A DNA stretch of 18,289 bases. Source: JBQTKD01 sp052389435 (GTDB lineage Bacteria; Actinomycetota; Actinomycetes; Sporichthyales; Sporichthyaceae). This document shows, one piece after another, positions 7,965-15,215 of the stretch. The first letter of the stretch is position 1. Every line of letters starts with the position of its first letter. Both the position numbers and the translations under genes were made by a program. The notes below the pieces were generated by a model, which had not been told where the DNA came from, made no database searches, and saw only the letters and a list, made by a program, of their open reading frames with translations. The DNA is taken from NCBI GenBank assembly GCA_052389435.1, contig JBQTIB010000197.1:1-18289 (forward strand). The letters run 5' to 3'.

Positions 7965-8428
7965 GGGCGCTGGTCATCACCTCGTCCAACCGCGCGGCCG
8001 CGGGAGTCTACGAAGACCGCGGTGGGCCGATCCTGCACGCCGGGCTGGTCGAGCTCGGCTTCGAGGTCGACGGCCCCCGCGTGGTGGCGGACGGGGAGCC
8101 GTTCGCCGAGGCGCTGCGCGCCGGGATCGCCGCGGGCTACGACGTCGTGCTGACCACCGGCGGCACCGGACTCACTCCCGGCGACGTCACCCCGGAGCTG
8201 ACCGGGCCCCTGCTCGACCGCGAGATTCCCGGGATCGCCGAGGCGGTGCGGATGCACTCGGTGGCGAAGGTGCCGACCGCGATCCTGTCTCGCGGGCTCG
8301 CCGGCGTCGCCGGGCGCACGTTGATCGTGAACCTGCCGGGTTCCCCGGGCGGCTGCAAGGACGGCCTCGCCGTACTCGGCCCGGTGCTGCGGCACGCCGT
8401 CGAGCAGATCGCCGGGGGGGACCACTGA
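7961..8428 (+). CDS. mogA: Molybdopterin adenylyltransferase, MogA/MoaB family
   Basis: This protein adenylylates molybdopterin before metal insertion by a MoeA protein. The 155 residues start VRALVITSSNRAAAGVYEDRG and carry the MPT-binding signature VVLTTGGTGLTPGDVTPE, then EIPGIAEAVR, ILSRGLAGVAG and the C-terminal LIVNLPGSPGGCKDGL, all diagnostic of the MogA/MoaB domain. The start GTG 7961 overlaps the moaC stop (GTGA). Together with glp this gives the two domains that are fused in eukaryotic gephyrin, here as separate genes of one operon. Confidence 0.9.
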   Translation: MRALVITSSNRAAAGVYEDRGGPILHAGLVELGFEVDGPRVVADGEPFAEALRAGIAAGYDVVLTTGGTGLTPGDVTPELTGPLLDREIPGIAEAVRMHSVAKVPTAILSRGLAGVAGRTLIVNLPGSPGGCKDGLAVLGPVLRHAVEQIAGGDH

Positions 8429-9021
8429 GTACGCGCTGGCCGGTCCGCCTGGTCGAAGGTCCGGTGGTGCTGCGTCCGCTGCGTGCGCGCGACGGCGTCG
8501 CGTGGCGGGACCTGCGCCGCGCCAACGCGTCCTGGCTGCGCGAGTGGGAGGCCACCCGTCCCGGCGACGTCAACGGCGAGATCGGGTTCGGTTCGATGGT
8601 CCGACGTCTGCGCGCCGAGGCCCGCGCCGGGCGCACGATGCCGTTTGCGCTGGACTACAACGGCGTCTTCGTCGGCCAGTTGACCGTCGCGGGCATCACC
8701 TGGGGCTCGCTGTGCGCGGGCCACATCGGGTACTGGATCGACTCCAAGCACGCCGGTCGGGGCATCATGCCCACTGCCGTCGCGCTCGCGACCGACCACT
8801 GCCTGTTGACCATGGGGCTGCACCGCGTCGAGATCTGCATCCGTCCGGAGAACACGAACTCGCGCCGCGTCGTGGAGAAGCTCGGCTTCCGCGAGGAGGG
8901 CCTGCGCCCGCGGTACCTGCACATCGACGGGCACTGGCGCGACCACGTCGTCTACGTGCTGACCGCCGAGGAGGTGCCCCGCGGGGTCCTGGAGACGTGG
9001 CGGGCCACTCGCCCCCGCTAA
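8425..9021 (+). CDS. GNAT N-acetyltransferase, RimJ/RimL-like, probable CTG start
   Basis: This acetyl-CoA-dependent N-acetyltransferase is of the type that modifies ribosomal-protein or other N-termini. The acetyl-CoA-binding region is HIGYWIDSKHAGRGIMPTAV, followed by LHRVEICIRPENTNSRRVVEKLGF and a C-terminal YLHIDGHWRDHVVYVLT, a typical RimJ/RimL layout. The conserved N-terminal strand WPVRLVEGPVVLRPLRARD extends upstream of the first GTG (8464). The only start-like codon in that frame is CTG 8425, which overlaps the mogA stop as CTGA and follows a G-rich run. I therefore annotate a 198-residue product with a non-standard start. If initiation is at GTG 8464 the protein loses 13 residues. 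The gene is positioned between the cofactor genes and sepX, as in other actinobacteria. Confidence 0.85.
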   Translation: MSTRWPVRLVEGPVVLRPLRARDGVAWRDLRRANASWLREWEATRPGDVNGEIGFGSMVRRLRAEARAGRTMPFALDYNGVFVGQLTVAGITWGSLCAGHIGYWIDSKHAGRGIMPTAVALATDHCLLTMGLHRVEICIRPENTNSRRVVEKLGFREEGLRPRYLHIDGHWRDHVVYVLTAEEVPRGVLETWRATRPR

Positions 9022-9072
9022 GTACTCGGCGACACGCAAATTCCAATCCGGGGAAGCCACGTGTGTGCGGCC

Positions 9073-9078
9073 TACCGT
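9073..9078 (+). promoter_or_regulatory. Putative -10 box of leaderless sepX
   Basis: TACCGT is followed by exactly seven bases before ATG 9086. There is no Shine-Dalgarno. This suggests sepX has its own promoter although it also lies downstream of the galU operon. Confidence 0.4.
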
Positions 9079-9085
9079 GACGAAC

Positions 9086-9916
9086 ATGAGTGGTAGTGGG
9101 CTGATCTATGCCGCAGTGCTGGCTGCGTGGGCCGCGTACTTCGTCTCCCGTTCCGTGCGTTCGGGCGGTCGCGAGGTGCTCGTGGCTCCCGAGGGAACGG
9201 TGCTGCGGCGCCGGGGGGCGACCGAGGCGCCGGCGGGGTCCTACGCGCTGCTGCGCCCGCAGGCGGGCGAACCGGCCGAGCCGATCGTGAAGTCTCGCCG
9301 GGTCGCGCTGGCCGAGGCGTTGGCGCCGGTGCCGAGTCCGGTGCGGGTCCAGGTCGGCGCCGCGACGGCGCGCAGGCGCCGCCGCGCGCTGAGCTCGCTG
9401 GCGGGCCTGTTCCTTCTCGTCGTACTGCTCGCCGGCGCCGGCCTGCTCCCGGGGTGGCTGCCCGCGCTGCCCGCGCTGCTGCTCGGCGCCTACCTGATCG
9501 AACTGCGGATCCAGGTCCGCAAGGCCCAGTTGGCCGCCCAGCCGCAGCCGATCGCGATCCCGACGATCGCCGCGCGGCGGCACGGCGTGCGCCGCCGTCG
9601 CGACGGCGAGGAGTCCTCCTGGGACCCGTGGCCGACCTTCGAGACCAAGCCCGGCAAGGTCGCCGACCTCGCCGAGGGTTGGGAGCCGCGCCCCGTGCCG
9701 CTGCCGACCTACGTCACCGCGGCCAAGGCCGAGTCGGTGCCGGGCCGGCGGATCGACGTCGCCTCCGGCCGTCCCTGGACCGCGAACCCGTTCGCCGAGA
9801 CCCAGGAACTGCCCGACCTGCGCCCGGCCCCGGCGCAGGAGTCGGTCGTGCTCGAGAAGCAGGCCGACGAGCAGGAAGAGCTCGAGTACGACATCCCCCG
9901 CGCCGCCGGCGAGTAG
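9086..9916 (+). CDS. sepX: Divisome membrane protein SepX/GlpR
   Basis: This 276-residue membrane protein begins MSGSGLIYAAVLAAWAAYFV, a first transmembrane segment and the usual opening of the SepX/GlpR family. A cytosolic stretch follows, then two hydrophobic segments around residues 103-140 (LSSLAGLFLLVVLLAGAGLL and LPALPALLLGAYLIEL), and a long hydrophilic tail. The tail has RRHGVRRRRDGEESSWDPWP, a PLPTYVTAA block, WTANPF and an acidic end. The family is known for Streptomyces SepX, needed for sporulation septation, and corynebacterial GlpR, the membrane receptor of Glp. The likely role is to anchor Glp/FtsZ at the septum. ATG 9086 is preferred to the GTG codons at 9065 and 9077, which lie upstream of or within the presumed -10 box. 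Confidence 0.85.
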   Translation: MSGSGLIYAAVLAAWAAYFVSRSVRSGGREVLVAPEGTVLRRRGATEAPAGSYALLRPQAGEPAEPIVKSRRVALAEALAPVPSPVRVQVGAATARRRRRALSSLAGLFLLVVLLAGAGLLPGWLPALPALLLGAYLIELRIQVRKAQLAAQPQPIAIPTIAARRHGVRRRRDGEESSWDPWPTFETKPGKVADLAEGWEPRPVPLPTYVTAAKAESVPGRRIDVASGRPWTANPFAETQELPDLRPAPAQESVVLEKQADEQEELEYDIPRAAGE

Positions 9917-9991
9917 CTCCGAGCGCGTCAACCCGACGGACGCACGGGCGGCTGCCTGCGGGCCCGACTCTCGCTCTGCTTGCATGGCGCC

Positions 9992-10333
9992 GTGGACGAC
10001 GAATTCGGTGCGTGGCTTGCGGGACTGTCGAAGAGCGATCGCGAAATTGCCGTTGCAGCCCGGGCGCGTCTAGGCGCCATGGGGTGTGACGACCCAAACG
10101 GATGGACTCGCTCGGAGATCGCGGAGGGCATCCCCCACACCGCTCGCTACCGGTTTCTACGTCGGCTCTGGCCGGACCTGATCGACTGCTGGGATGGCGA
10201 GCGTGCCCTGCCCGCGGCGGAGAGGGCCGTTGGCGCGGGCGCCTCTCTGGAGGACGTCCGGACGATCGCGAGGGCCGCCGCCTACGAGGCGGTGTTCGGC
10301 GTCCTCTATCGACTCGGCGCGGCCGACGACTAG
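9992..10333 (+). CDS. Small conserved-looking hypothetical protein
   Basis: I do not recognise a named family. From GTG 9992 the product is 113 residues and mostly helical in appearance. It contains REIAVAARARLGAMGCDDPNG, SEIAEGIPHTARYRFLRRLW, PDLIDCWDGERALPAAERAV and a C-terminal helix AAAYEAVFGVLYRLG. The SEIAEGIPHTARYRFLRRL part could be a helix-turn-helix, so a small DNA-binding protein is possible but unproven. A TTG at 9980 would add four residues. G/C-rich third positions and an even amino-acid composition support coding. Its stop overlaps that of the convergent conjugation-ATPase remnant by three bases. No clear promoter is seen. Confidence 0.6.
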   Translation: MDDEFGAWLAGLSKSDREIAVAARARLGAMGCDDPNGWTRSEIAEGIPHTARYRFLRRLWPDLIDCWDGERALPAAERAVGAGASLEDVRTIARAAAYEAVFGVLYRLGAADD

Positions 10334-10710
10334 GCGGAGGGGAGGAGGCGGGGTCGCCAGCCGGGTGGGGTGGACCAGGACGCGACGGTGTCGATTTCGG
10401 CGGCGGAGAGTCGGCGGACGTCGGACAGGGCGCGGAGGTCTTCGCGGGACAGGCCTGCGGTGACGACGATGGCGGAGCGTTCAGCGAATCCCTTAGCCTT
10501 GCGCGTTTCCGCGGCGGAGTCCATGGATTCGAGGTCTTTGAGGGTGTGGGTGACGAAGATGTGCCCGACGCCTTCGGACCTGTTCAGCCGGGTGATGGCG
10601 TCGAGCTTGGCGACCAGCCCGGCACCGGCCAGGCGCATGTGGCGCCACATTTCGTCGACGACGGTGAGGAAGTTCCGCGGCGGGGCGAGGTGGGCGTAGG
10701 CGAGGGTCAA
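10330..10710 (-). pseudogene. C-terminal remnant of a VirB4-like conjugation ATPase
   Basis: The 126 residues from TTG 10710 begin in the middle of a domain. NFLTVVDEMWRHMR looks like the Walker B strand and following helix of actinobacterial VirB4/TraC-type ATP/GTP-binding proteins of conjugative elements. Next come LDAITRLNRSEGVGHIFVTH (a sensor-like strand), KGFAERSAIVVTAGL and LSAAEIDTVASWSTPPGW, the typical C-terminal end. The Walker A part, normally several hundred residues upstream, is absent: the frame closes at a TAG a short way beyond 10710, where base composition becomes A/T-richer. I therefore read it as a fragment left by recombination. The family call is from motif memory and needs a profile search. 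Confidence 0.6.
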
Positions 10711-10758
10711 CGAAAAATCAAAGACCGGTAAACCTATCTATCGTCGACTTCACATCGC

Positions 10759-10764
10759 TAGCGT
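10759..10764 (+). promoter_or_regulatory. Possible -10 box for the protease-lipoprotein pair
   Basis: TAGCGT fits TAnnnT about 46 bases before the protease ATG, which has GAAGAGG (10797-10803) as Shine-Dalgarno. The -35 region is weak. The call is tentative. Confidence 0.25.
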
Positions 10765-10809
10765 CGCGGTAGGTGCCGAGCGGTTCGTCGAGACGCGAAG
10801 AGGTCCTGG

Positions 10810-11793
10810 ATGCGGTTGCACAGAATGCGGAGACTGGGCGGCCCTAGGGCCAAGGCGACGCTGGCCTGCCTGGCCGTGTCGTTGACATTGGCCGTTGCGG
10901 CGATTCCGGGCGCGGCCCACGCCGACGGGCTAATTGACGTCAAGACCAACGGCGGCCAGGTTGAGGGCGGCAACTGCTGGAACCAGGACTACAACGACGG
11001 TAAAGACATGCCTTTTTGGTGTCCGAATCAGTGGACGGGCACGGCGGGTCCGGGTGGCTCAGGGGCCAGGATGACGTTCGACCTCAACGACCACACGAGC
11101 GACGCCAACCAATGGGACGGACTGGCCCCCATGGTCGCATGGGGTCAGGGCTTCGACTATGCGATGGGCATCTCCGGGGTATCCGTCGGATGGGACTACG
11201 ACGGTGGCAACGGAGTTCCCACCTCCCCCGTCCAAACCGTGTGGAGTTCGGGAACAAACCGCATGCAGGTTGGCATCTACCCTTGGAACGGTGGTTATTC
11301 GACTGCCTACGGAAGGGTGATTCTGTACCGGGCGCCCGGCCCTATCGACGCCGTCACAAAATCCGATGTCTACGATCAGGCGACGAAATGGTGCGACCAG
11401 CCCTGGGGCATCCACTATGCACGCCTCTACATCAACAGAAATATGGTCCACAATACCCCTCCATGGTATTTCTACCGCTTAGTTCAACATGAAATGGGAC
11501 ACGTCTTCGGTCTGTGCGAGGTCTCCAACAAGGAAACCGTGATGTCTCCGCCTCAGGCGATCAATCTCGATTGCGATTGGGACCCCGACTACGGTTCAAC
11601 CGTATGGGAAGGTGTCGGTAGCTGGTCCGGCGGCGCATGGGACTACGACTCTTGTTTCGGCAAGACCACAGACGACATCGTTTCGAGTCAGTGGGACGAG
11701 GACGGGCCGGAGCCGGCCGACTTCTCGAACAATTCCAACTGTTTCGCCCGGACCAAGGCGGTCGGCCTTCGATGCATCTACAAGTTCCCCTAG
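10810..11793 (+). CDS. Secreted metzincin-like metalloprotease with HExxHxxGxxE motif
   Basis: This 327-residue exported protein has a basic N-terminus, a hydrophobic core and an AHA-D cleavage site near residue 38, a Sec signal peptide. The putative zinc site is QHEMGHVFGLCE: His227, Glu228 and His231 as in all HExxH proteases. The third-ligand position (His in most metzincins, Asp in snapalysins) is Glu237, with Cys236 beside it. TVMSPP (Met245) follows as a Met-turn candidate, so a matrixin/snapalysin-like fold is likely. The mature part has eight Cys and many Trp/Gly/Asn, consistent with a disulphide-stabilised extracellular protein. Leu224 is a TTA codon (11479-11481), rare in high-G+C actinobacteria. 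The next gene starts 14 bases after its stop. Activity with Glu as third ligand is unproven. Confidence 0.7.
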   Translation: MRLHRMRRLGGPRAKATLACLAVSLTLAVAAIPGAAHADGLIDVKTNGGQVEGGNCWNQDYNDGKDMPFWCPNQWTGTAGPGGSGARMTFDLNDHTSDANQWDGLAPMVAWGQGFDYAMGISGVSVGWDYDGGNGVPTSPVQTVWSSGTNRMQVGIYPWNGGYSTAYGRVILYRAPGPIDAVTKSDVYDQATKWCDQPWGIHYARLYINRNMVHNTPPWYFYRLVQHEMGHVFGLCEVSNKETVMSPPQAINLDCDWDPDYGSTVWEGVGSWSGGAWDYDSCFGKTTDDIVSSQWDEDGPEPADFSNNSNCFARTKAVGLRCIYKFP

Positions 11794-11806
11794 AGGAGGC
11801 CAACTC

Positions 11807-12592
11807 GTGACGAAGTGCATGCGCTTCGCGGTCGCGGTCGCGGTCATGTTCGTGGCGGGTTGTGGGTCCGACTCCGCGGATACGGCCGACTCCGTGCCAC
11901 AGGCGGGGTCGTCGGTCGGCCCCGACGAGGACGATCCGCGCGCAAGAGAACCGGGCATCTCCTCGGAGGAGTTCTATGGCTGGTATCGGTCCGACTACGT
12001 GAAGAATCTCGATCCCGCAACGGTGGATAAGATTGACCGGAGTGCCGAATCTGCCAGTCGCCCCCTGTTCTCGAGGGCTTTCGAGGACGCTGCGGATCGG
12101 GCCGACCTGGTGGTCTCCGGCACGGTGGTGGACCTAATTTTTATTCCGGAGGGAACCGTTGCTAAATTTAGAATAAATGGCACCGGAAAGGGCAAGGCGG
12201 AACTGTCGGAAATCTATTTCCTGCAACCCAGTTACGTGACTCCCGGCGAGGGAGGGTATGGCCAGCGCGGAAATGCAGTCTTCATCGAAGACGAAGTGCA
12301 ACCATTTCTCTTCGAAGGCGATCGTGCAGTACTTTTTCTGGGGGACTTCACCGGTGCCGCAAGCCTAGAGCAGGAGGAATTCATCGCCGAAACGCTTGGC
12401 GAGGTCCGCATGTACTACGCCCTGCGGGGAGCAGGTCAGTACCGAATCGAAAACGGGAAGGTCCGATCCGAGAAGGCCAGCAGGTGGAAGCCGGACCGCG
12501 AAGATCGGTTTGACGGCAAGTCGGAACAAGCGGTCCTGGCTGCCACGCAGGAACGGGTCGCCGGCCGGGCGGAAGCGTCCCCGGCGCCGTAA
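11807..12592 (+). CDS. Putative lipoprotein of unknown function
   Basis: The 261-residue product has a lipoprotein signal peptide: VTKCMRFAVAVAVMFVAGC with lipobox Val-Ala-Gly-Cys19, then a Ser/Asp-rich tether. The folded part from about residue 95 (ADLVVSGTVVDLIF, TVAKFRINGTGKGKA, IYFLQP and RAVLFLGDF) looks like the small beta-rich domain of secreted proteins with a DLVVxGTV start and a VLFL end. I cannot assign a function. The GTG at 11807 has AGAGGAGG (11792-11799) overlapping the upstream stop, so it is translated with the protease gene. Codons AGA and ATA at 12170-12175 and a locally A/T-rich stretch mark it as foreign to its neighbours. It may anchor, inhibit or protect against the protease, but that is conjecture. 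Confidence 0.7.
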   Translation: MTKCMRFAVAVAVMFVAGCGSDSADTADSVPQAGSSVGPDEDDPRAREPGISSEEFYGWYRSDYVKNLDPATVDKIDRSAESASRPLFSRAFEDAADRADLVVSGTVVDLIFIPEGTVAKFRINGTGKGKAELSEIYFLQPSYVTPGEGGYGQRGNAVFIEDEVQPFLFEGDRAVLFLGDFTGAASLEQEEFIAETLGEVRMYYALRGAGQYRIENGKVRSEKASRWKPDREDRFDGKSEQAVLAATQERVAGRAEASPAP

Positions 12593-12735
12593 CGGCCAGT
12601 TCCCCGGTGACGGCGGGCTGGGGCTGTGCCGGGCTGCCGTGCGGTGCGGTTGGGCAGGCGCCGAGGGCCGGCGGGCGTCACTGGTCCGATCAGACGGTGC
12701 GGGAGTGCGACGGCGACAGCGGTTGCGGGGTTGGG

Positions 12736-12897
12736 TTAGGCGAGGAAGCCGACGAGGGCGGAGCCGGCTACGCGAACGCGCGCGGCGGCGACGGCGCCGA
12801 GGTGGCCCATGACGTCGGATCGCTGGCCCATGTCCCCGTTCGCCGACGCGGAGTGGAAGAGGCGCACCCTGGAAACGCGCTGTTCGAATAGCGACAC
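12736..12897 (-). CDS. Possible small protein downstream of the copper ATPase
   Basis: A GTG-started frame of 53 codons begins about 12 bases after the copper-ATPase stop on the same strand. It reads VSLFEQRVSRVRLFHSASAN, then GDMGQRSDVMGHLGAVAAAR, then VRVAGSALVGFLA, ending in TAA. Most third positions are G or C, as in real genes here. The last 15 residues are hydrophobic and could be a short membrane helix. There is no known family and only a weak ribosome site (GAGGGT). The remaining sequence 12593-12735 shows nothing I can identify. Confidence 0.4.
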   Translation of the reverse strand: MSLFEQRVSRVRLFHSASANGDMGQRSDVMGHLGAVAAARVRVAGSALVGFLA

Positions 12898-12909
12898 CCT
12901 CGAACGGTC

Positions 12910-15198
12910 TTACGCCGGCATGGACCGTGCCCCGTCCGCGTGGAGAGGGGCGAACCGGCGAAGGCGGAGGCTGTTCGACACCACGAACACCGAACTGAAC
13001 GCCATGGCGGCGCCGGCGATCATCGGGTTCATGACGGCCGCGGCCGCAAGCGGCAACGCGGCGACGTTGTAGGCGAACGCCCAGAACAGGTTGCCCTTGA
13101 TCGTGCTCAGGGTGCGACGCGCGAGCCGGATCGCATCGGCCGCGGCGCGGAGGTCTCCGCGCACCAGGGTCAGGTCGCCGGCGGCGATGGCCGCGTCGGT
13201 GCCGGTGCCCAGGGCCAGGCCGAGATCGGCCTGTGCGAGCGCGGCGGCGTCGTTGACGCCGTCGCCGACCATGGCCACGGTGCGGCCCTGCGCCTGCAGG
13301 CGTCGGACGACTTCGACCTTCCTCGCGGGCAGCACCTCGGCGACGACCTCGTCGATGCCGACGGCGGCGGCAACGGCCTGGGCGGCGCGGGAGTTGTCGC
13401 CGGTGAGCAGCACAGGGCGTAGACCGAGGGCCTTCAGGTCGAGGATCGCCTGCGCGGAGGTGGGTTTGACCGTGTCGGCCACCACGAGCACGCCGCGCAC
13501 CGTCCCGTCCCAGCCCACCCAGATCGGCGTTCGACCGGCGGCCTCGGCGGCCTCCGCGGCTCGGACCAGGTCCTCGGGCGGGTGCTGGGACCACTGCTGC
13601 GCCAGCCACGAACGGCGTCCGACGGCCACCGCGTGCCCGTCGACCACCCCGGCGACTCCGCGGCCCTCGAAGCTTGCGAACTTCTCGACGGCGGCGATCG
13701 CGTGTCCGGCGGAGCGCGCACCCGCGACCACGGCCAGGGCGACGGGATGCTCCGAGGCGTTCTCCAGGGCTCCCGCCAACCGCAGCACCGTCGCGGCGTC
13801 CTCGCCTGCGGTGGCGTGCACCTCGCCCAGGGACATCCGGCCCGTCGTCACGGTCCCGGTCTTGTCCAGCACCACGGTGTCGACCCGTCGCGTGCTCTCC
13901 AGGACCTCGGGACCCTTGATGAGAATGCCCAACTGCGCACCGCGGCCGGTGCCGACGAGCAGGGCCGTCGGGGTGGCCAGCCCGAGGGCGCACGGGCAGG
14001 CGACGATCAGCACGGCCACCGCCGCGGTGAAAGCCAGCTCGGGATCGGCGCCGTTGCCCAGCCACCATCCCAGGGTCGCCGCGGCCAGGGCCAGGACGAT
14101 CGGAACGAAGATCGCGGAGACCCGGTCCGCGAGGCGCTGCACCGCGGCCTTGCCGGCCTGCGCGTCCTCGACGAGACGCGCGATCTGCGCGACGTGGGTG
14201 TCCGCGCCCACGCGGGTGGCCCGGACGAGCAGCCTGCCTCCGGCGTTGACGGTCGCACCGGCGACGGCGTCCCCGGGGCCGACCTCCACCGGCACGGACT
14301 CGCCGGTGAGCATCGAGGCGTCGACCGCCGAGGTGCCCGAGACCACGACGCCGTCGGTGGCGATCTTCTCGCCCGGGCGGACGAGGAATTCCCGGCCGAC
14401 CGTCAGGGCGTCGACGGGGACGCGTTCCTCGACCCCGTTGTGCAGGACCGCGACGTCCTTCGCGCCCAGTTCCATCAGGGCACGCAGCGCGGCGCCGGAA
14501 CTGCGCTTCGCACGGGCCTCGAAGTAGCGCCCCGCGAGCAGGAACACGGTCACGGCCGAGGCCACCTCGAGGTAGATCTCGTCCGAGCCGGCTCCGCGTT
14601 CGGGAACGAGGTGGAAGCCCATCGTCATGCCCGGCCTGCCGGCGTCGCCGAGGAAAAGCGCGTAGAGGGACCAGCCGAAGGCCGCGAGCACGCCGACGCT
14701 GACGAGGGTGTCCATGGTCGCGGTGCCGTGGCGTGCGTTGACCCAGGCGGCGCGGTGGAAGGGCAGGGCGCCCCAGAGCGCGACCGGTGCCGCGAGCGCG
14801 AGGCTGGCCCACTGCCAGAAGTCGAACTGCGCGGGCGGAACCATGGCCAGCACCACGACGGGAAGGCTCAACGCGGCGCTGACCGTCGCCCGTGTGCGCA
14901 GGCTCGTCGCGGGGTCGACTTCGGCCGTGGGTTCCCCCGGAGAAACCGGGGGAACCGGCGGCTTGGCGGTGTAGCCGGTGGCGGCGACGGCGGCGACGAG
15001 TCGATCGACGGAGACCGAGGGGTGATGGGAGACGCGGGCGCGTTCGGTGGCGTAGTTGACCGAGGCGGTGACGCCGGGAAGTTCGTTGAGCGCCTTCTCC
15101 ACGCGGCGGGCACACGAAGCGCACGTCATGCCGCCGATGGCGAGGTCGACGGTGCGGGCCTGGTCTGCGGTGGCGGGCACGGTCGCGGCGTGGCTCAT
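12910..15198 (-). CDS. copA: Copper-exporting P1B-type ATPase
   Basis: This inner-membrane ATPase pumps Cu+ (or a similar soft metal) out of the cytosol. The 762 residues include one heavy-metal-associated domain with GMTCASC (Cys26, Cys29) and eight predicted membrane segments. The actuator domain has MLTGESVPVEVGPGD. The transport site is Cys401-Pro402-Cys403 in VACPCALGLATP, phosphorylation is at Asp445 in DKTGTVTTG, and SEHPVALAV carries the P1B His-Pro. The hinge is VGDGVNDAAAL (Gly645-Asp650). CPC with N-terminal GMTCxxC and a CsoR gene nearby points to Cu+. The start ATG 15198 has GGGAGAGA upstream. It follows the metal-binding-protein gene by 17 bases, so they form an operon. Length and motifs are intact. 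Confidence 0.93.
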   Translation of the reverse strand: MSHAATVPATADQARTVDLAIGGMTCASCARRVEKALNELPGVTASVNYATERARVSHHPSVSVDRLVAAVAATGYTAKPPVPPVSPGEPTAEVDPATSLRTRATVSAALSLPVVVLAMVPPAQFDFWQWASLALAAPVALWGALPFHRAAWVNARHGTATMDTLVSVGVLAAFGWSLYALFLGDAGRPGMTMGFHLVPERGAGSDEIYLEVASAVTVFLLAGRYFEARAKRSSGAALRALMELGAKDVAVLHNGVEERVPVDALTVGREFLVRPGEKIATDGVVVSGTSAVDASMLTGESVPVEVGPGDAVAGATVNAGGRLLVRATRVGADTHVAQIARLVEDAQAGKAAVQRLADRVSAIFVPIVLALAAATLGWWLGNGADPELAFTAAVAVLIVACPCALGLATPTALLVGTGRGAQLGILIKGPEVLESTRRVDTVVLDKTGTVTTGRMSLGEVHATAGEDAATVLRLAGALENASEHPVALAVVAGARSAGHAIAAVEKFASFEGRGVAGVVDGHAVAVGRRSWLAQQWSQHPPEDLVRAAEAAEAAGRTPIWVGWDGTVRGVLVVADTVKPTSAQAILDLKALGLRPVLLTGDNSRAAQAVAAAVGIDEVVAEVLPARKVEVVRRLQAQGRTVAMVGDGVNDAAALAQADLGLALGTGTDAAIAAGDLTLVRGDLRAAADAIRLARRTLSTIKGNLFWAFAYNVAALPLAAAAVMNPMIAGAAMAFSSVFVVSNSLRLRRFAPLHADGARSMPA

Positions 15199-15215
15199 CG
15201 TCTCTCCCGGTGCTG

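Noticed and set aside
12607..12891. Plus-strand frame between the lipoprotein and the copper ATPase
   Set aside because: No ribosome site and an odd Gly/Ala/Glu-rich product; the minus-strand small frame has better third-position bias and operon spacing.
12365..15124. Minus-strand open frame of 919 codons overlapping the copper ATPase
   Set aside because: Its product is an Arg/Gly/Pro-rich shadow; the overlapping frame carries the complete P-type ATPase motifs.
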